DNA of 64,000 bases, taken from Lachnospiraceae bacterium. GTDB lineage: Bacteria > Bacillota > Clostridia > Lachnospirales > Lachnospiraceae. The notes beneath the pieces are model-generated. The model ran no database searches. It saw only the letters and a program-made list of their open reading frames with translations, and was not told where the DNA came from. The stretch covers positions 1 through 64,000 of the forward strand of contig SFEV01000007.1 of NCBI GenBank assembly GCA_004557975.1. The letters are read 5' to 3'. Shown here piece by piece: positions 61,438-64,000 of the stretch (positions within the stretch are counted from its first letter, which is position 1; every line of letters starts with the position of its first letter). Made by a program: the position numbers and the translations under genes.

Positions 61438-61520
61438 CTCTTTTAAAAATTTTATGAAAAATTATGGAAAATAATTGCGGATATAGAATATAATAGTAGC
61501 AGAGGGAAGAAGGTGGACAA

Positions 61521-62528
61521 ATGACAATACGGGAAAAGACAGAGGAACAGGAACTCCGTATTTTCAGCAAATATGCAGCCTTCAGCAGGTATTCCAGAGG
61601 CAGGGACAGGGAGGAGGAGCAATGTGATATCCGCACTGTCTATCAGCGCGACCGGGATCGTATCCTGCATTGTAAATCATTTCGGAGGCTGAAACAGAAA
61701 ACACAGGTGTTCCTGATTCCGGAGGGCGATCATTACAGGACGAGACTGACACATACACTGGAGGTGTCACAGCTTGCCAGGACCATCGCAAAGGCGCTCC
61801 GCCTGAATGAAGACCTGGTGGATGCCATTGCGCTGGGACATGACCTGGGGCATACACCCTTCGGCCATGCGGGCGAGCGTGCACTGAATTCTGCGTGTCC
61901 CTTTGGTTTTGCACATTATGAACAGAGTGTCAGAGTGGTAGAGCTTCTTGAAAAAAAGGGAAAGGGGCTGAATCTGACGTGGGAGGTGCGGGACGGTATC
62001 CGGAATCACAGGATAGCAGGGAAGCCGCAGACGCTGGAAGGGCAGATTGTCCGCTATTGTGACAAGATCGCGTATCTGAACCACGACATCGATGATGCGG
62101 AGCGTGCCGGAATTCTCCGGGAGGAGGACATACCGCAGGAGAGCCGCAGGATCATCGGGGACACGACGACAAAACGGCTGAACACGCTGATTCACGATGT
62201 TGTGATGAACAGCGAGGGGCAGGATATGATACGCATGTCGGAGAAGACAGAGGATGCCATGAGAGATCTCCGCGCATTTATGTTCCGCAGAGTTTATCAG
62301 AATCCTGTGGCAAAGCGCGAGGAGGATAAGGCTGTGGCGATGATCTGCAGTCTCTACCGGTTCTATAACAGTCAGCCGGAGCTTCTGCCTCAGGAGTATC
62401 AGGAGCTGATGCTGGAAAAGGGAGAGGCCAGGGAGAGAGTCGTCTGTGACTATATTGCAGGTATGACAGACTCTTACTCGATGAAGAAATACAGGGAGCT
62501 GTTTATGCCAAAATCATGGCAGATGTAG
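61521..62528 (+). CDS. dGTPase-like HD-domain triphosphohydrolase
   Basis: The 335-residue protein has the HD-domain sequence RTRLTHTLEVSQLARTIA, followed by AIALGHDLGHTPFGHAGERA with the paired metal ligands. CKSFRRLKQKTQVF is the dNTPase-family opening. Such enzymes split dGTP to deoxyguanosine and tripolyphosphate. In Clostridia a copy is normally just before dnaG, as here. GAAGGTGGAC lies upstream. Confidence 0.93.
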   Translation: MTIREKTEEQELRIFSKYAAFSRYSRGRDREEEQCDIRTVYQRDRDRILHCKSFRRLKQKTQVFLIPEGDHYRTRLTHTLEVSQLARTIAKALRLNEDLVDAIALGHDLGHTPFGHAGERALNSACPFGFAHYEQSVRVVELLEKKGKGLNLTWEVRDGIRNHRIAGKPQTLEGQIVRYCDKIAYLNHDIDDAERAGILREEDIPQESRRIIGDTTTKRLNTLIHDVVMNSEGQDMIRMSEKTEDAMRDLRAFMFRRVYQNPVAKREEDKAVAMICSLYRFYNSQPELLPQEYQELMLEKGEARERVVCDYIAGMTDSYSMKKYRELFMPKSWQM

Positions 62529-62548
62529 GGACAGCTTTGGAGGACAGA

Positions 62549-64000
62549 ATGTTTTACTCAGATGATATTATTGAAGAGGTGCGGTCAAGAAATGACATTG
62601 TGGACGTTATTTCAGGGTATGTGAAGCTGCAGCGAAAAGGCAGCTCCTACTTCGGGCTGTGTCCGTTTCACAATGAAAAATCACCGTCATTTTCCGTGAG
62701 CCCATCGAAGCAGATGTACTACTGCTTTGGATGCGGTGCAGGGGGAAATGTATTTACCTTCATCATGGAATATGAAAATTATACGTTTCCGGAGACACTG
62801 AAGCTGTTGGCGGACCGTGCCGGAGTTTCACTGCCTGAGCAGGAGTATTCTGAGGAGGCGAAGCGGCAGCGGGACCGGAAAAGTGCCGTCCTGGAGGTCA
62901 ACAAGATGGCTGCAAAGTATTTTTACTATCAGCTCCGCTCACCTCAGGGCGCAAAAGCCATGGAGTATCTGAAAAACAGGCAGCTTGGCGATGAAACCAT
63001 CAAACGGTTCGGTCTGGGATATGCAGGCCCCTACAGTGATGCGCTTTACCGGTATCTGAAGAAGCAGGGGGTTTCCGATCAGCTGCTAAAGGAGTCAGGG
63101 CTGATGCAGGTCAATGAGCGTCAGGGTATGTATGACAAATTCTGGAACCGCGTCATGTTTCCGATCATGGATGTGAACAACAAGGTGATCGGGTTTGGCG
63201 GCCGTGTCATGGGAGACGGTAAACCAAAATATCTGAATTCGCCGGAGACAATTATCTTTGACAAGAGCCGTAATCTTTACGGACTGAATTTTGCACGCAC
63301 CGCAAAAAAAAGGTACATGCTGGTGTGTGAAGGCTACATGGATGTGATTTCCATGCACCAGGCGGGATTTACGAACGCTGTGGCTTCACTGGGAACCGCG
63401 CTGACCAGCCAGCATGCGTCCCTTCTGAAACGGTATACGGATGAAGTGATTCTGACGTATGACAGCGATGAAGCTGGAATCCGCGCGGCACTGCGGGCCA
63501 TTCCGCTTCTCAAGGAAGCCGGGGTATCCACGAGGGTTCTCCACATGGAGCCGTACAAGGATCCCGATGAGTTCATCAAGGCACTTGGCACGGAGGCGTT
63601 TCAGGACAGGATCGATCACGCCGAGAACAGTTTTATGTTCGAGGTTTCCGTGATGCAGAAATCCTACGATATGAAAGATCCGGATGCCAAAACACGTTTT
63701 TTCCAGGCGGTGGCATCAAAAATTGCAGGTTTTGAGCTGGAGATCGAGAGGGAAAACTATATTGAAGCTGTGACAGGAAGGTATCAGATTTCCTTTGAGG
63801 GACTGCGCAGAATGGTCATGAATGTTCTGATGCAGGGCGTTCCGGTGCGGAAGGCTCCTGTGCGGCAGGAGGCACGGCAGGAGAAAGAGGACGGAATCAG
63901 GAAATCACAGCGGCTGATTCTGACGTGGCTGTGCGAGTACCCGAAGCTTTTTGAAACGGTTTCTGCGTATATCAGGCCGGAGGATTTCTCGGACAAGCTG
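62549..64000 (+). CDS. dnaG: DNA primase, 3' truncated by the window
   Basis: It makes RNA primers for the lagging strand. ATG 62549 has GGAGG eight bases upstream. The visible 484 codons have no stop and run off the window. The CHC2 zinc site is Cys38, His41, Cys59 and Cys62 (LCPFHNEKSPSF, YYCFGCGAGGN). The primase core has RVMFPIMDVNNKVIGFGGR, and the TOPRIM motifs are CEGYMDVISMH and TYDSDEAG. The helicase-binding C-terminal domain would begin near the window edge. Confidence 0.97.
   Translation, partial: MFYSDDIIEEVRSRNDIVDVISGYVKLQRKGSSYFGLCPFHNEKSPSFSVSPSKQMYYCFGCGAGGNVFTFIMEYENYTFPETLKLLADRAGVSLPEQEYSEEAKRQRDRKSAVLEVNKMAAKYFYYQLRSPQGAKAMEYLKNRQLGDETIKRFGLGYAGPYSDALYRYLKKQGVSDQLLKESGLMQVNERQGMYDKFWNRVMFPIMDVNNKVIGFGGRVMGDGKPKYLNSPETIIFDKSRNLYGLNFARTAKKRYMLVCEGYMDVISMHQAGFTNAVASLGTALTSQHASLLKRYTDEVILTYDSDEAGIRAALRAIPLLKEAGVSTRVLHMEPYKDPDEFIKALGTEAFQDRIDHAENSFMFEVSVMQKSYDMKDPDAKTRFFQAVASKIAGFELEIERENYIEAVTGRYQISFEGLRRMVMNVLMQGVPVRKAPVRQEARQEKEDGIRKSQRLILTWLCEYPKLFETVSAYIRPEDFSDKL

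Noticed and set aside
1..64000. tRNA, rRNA, CRISPR array, prophage or integrase
   Set aside because: Reading the gaps on both strands gave no cloverleaf ends, no regular repeat-spacer pattern and no phage or recombinase proteins.

Overview
The window looks like chromosomal DNA of an anaerobic, spore-forming member of the Clostridia, most likely a Lachnospiraceae species. The evidence is the gene order xseA-xseB-ispA-dxs-tlyA-nadK-argR-recN-spoIVB, two sporulation genes (spoIIR, spoIVB), a rubrerythrin, a lysine riboswitch in front of dapA, HelD- and SpoIVB-type proteins, strong GGAGG ribosome sites and sigma-A promoters with 17-nt spacers. I see no prophage, plasmid, CRISPR array, rRNA or tRNA gene. 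The only mobile-like DNA is a short hairpin-rich repeat present in several copies.

Layout. 1-2.7 kb: end of an MBOAT O-acyltransferase and a DHHW partner (cell-surface polysaccharide acetylation). 2.9-7.9 kb: thyA, a HelD-like helicase, a secreted CHAP/leucine-rich-repeat protein and folA, with thyA and folA forming the thymidylate/folate pair. 8.0-9.4 kb (minus): pyrBI. 9.6-12.7 kb: PH-domain protein, prfC, Asp23-family protein, nusB. 12.7-22.7 kb: the conserved exonuclease VII / isoprenoid / tlyA / nadK / argR / recN / spoIVB run. 22.8-25.7 kb (minus): an ATP-grasp ligase with two alpha/beta-hydrolases driven by one clear promoter. 25.9-27.4 kb: structured leader, broken MATE transporter gene and a cytidylate-kinase-like gene. 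27.4-30.6 kb: repeat element, ZIP transporter, rubrerythrin, coaBC. 30.6-33.7 kb: first MoxR-ATPase/VWA module. 33.8-38.0 kb: Mrp, spoIIR, carbonic anhydrase, typA. 38.1-42.9 kb: SSB-like protein, cobalamin adenosyltransferase-like protein, then lysine riboswitch-dapA-dapB-aspartate kinase. 43-47 kb: second MoxR/VWA module, here with a leucine-rich-repeat protein. 47-55 kb: ilvE, dinB, a MATE transporter, aroK, two small transporters, glgX. 55-61.4 kb: comEA, a two-component system with a GerMN lipoprotein, comEC. 61.5-64 kb: dgt-like gene and the start of dnaG, cut by the window end.

Most of the window is core metabolism. The least explained parts are the two MoxR/VWA modules, the ATP-grasp/esterase cluster, the response regulator-kinase-GerMN lipoprotein set placed between comEA and comEC (an arrangement like actinobacterial MtrAB-LpqB), the orphan leader RNA before the broken MATE gene, and the repeat family whose copies show compensatory changes in their stems. 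All functional names come from reading motifs and recalling families; no database search was run.
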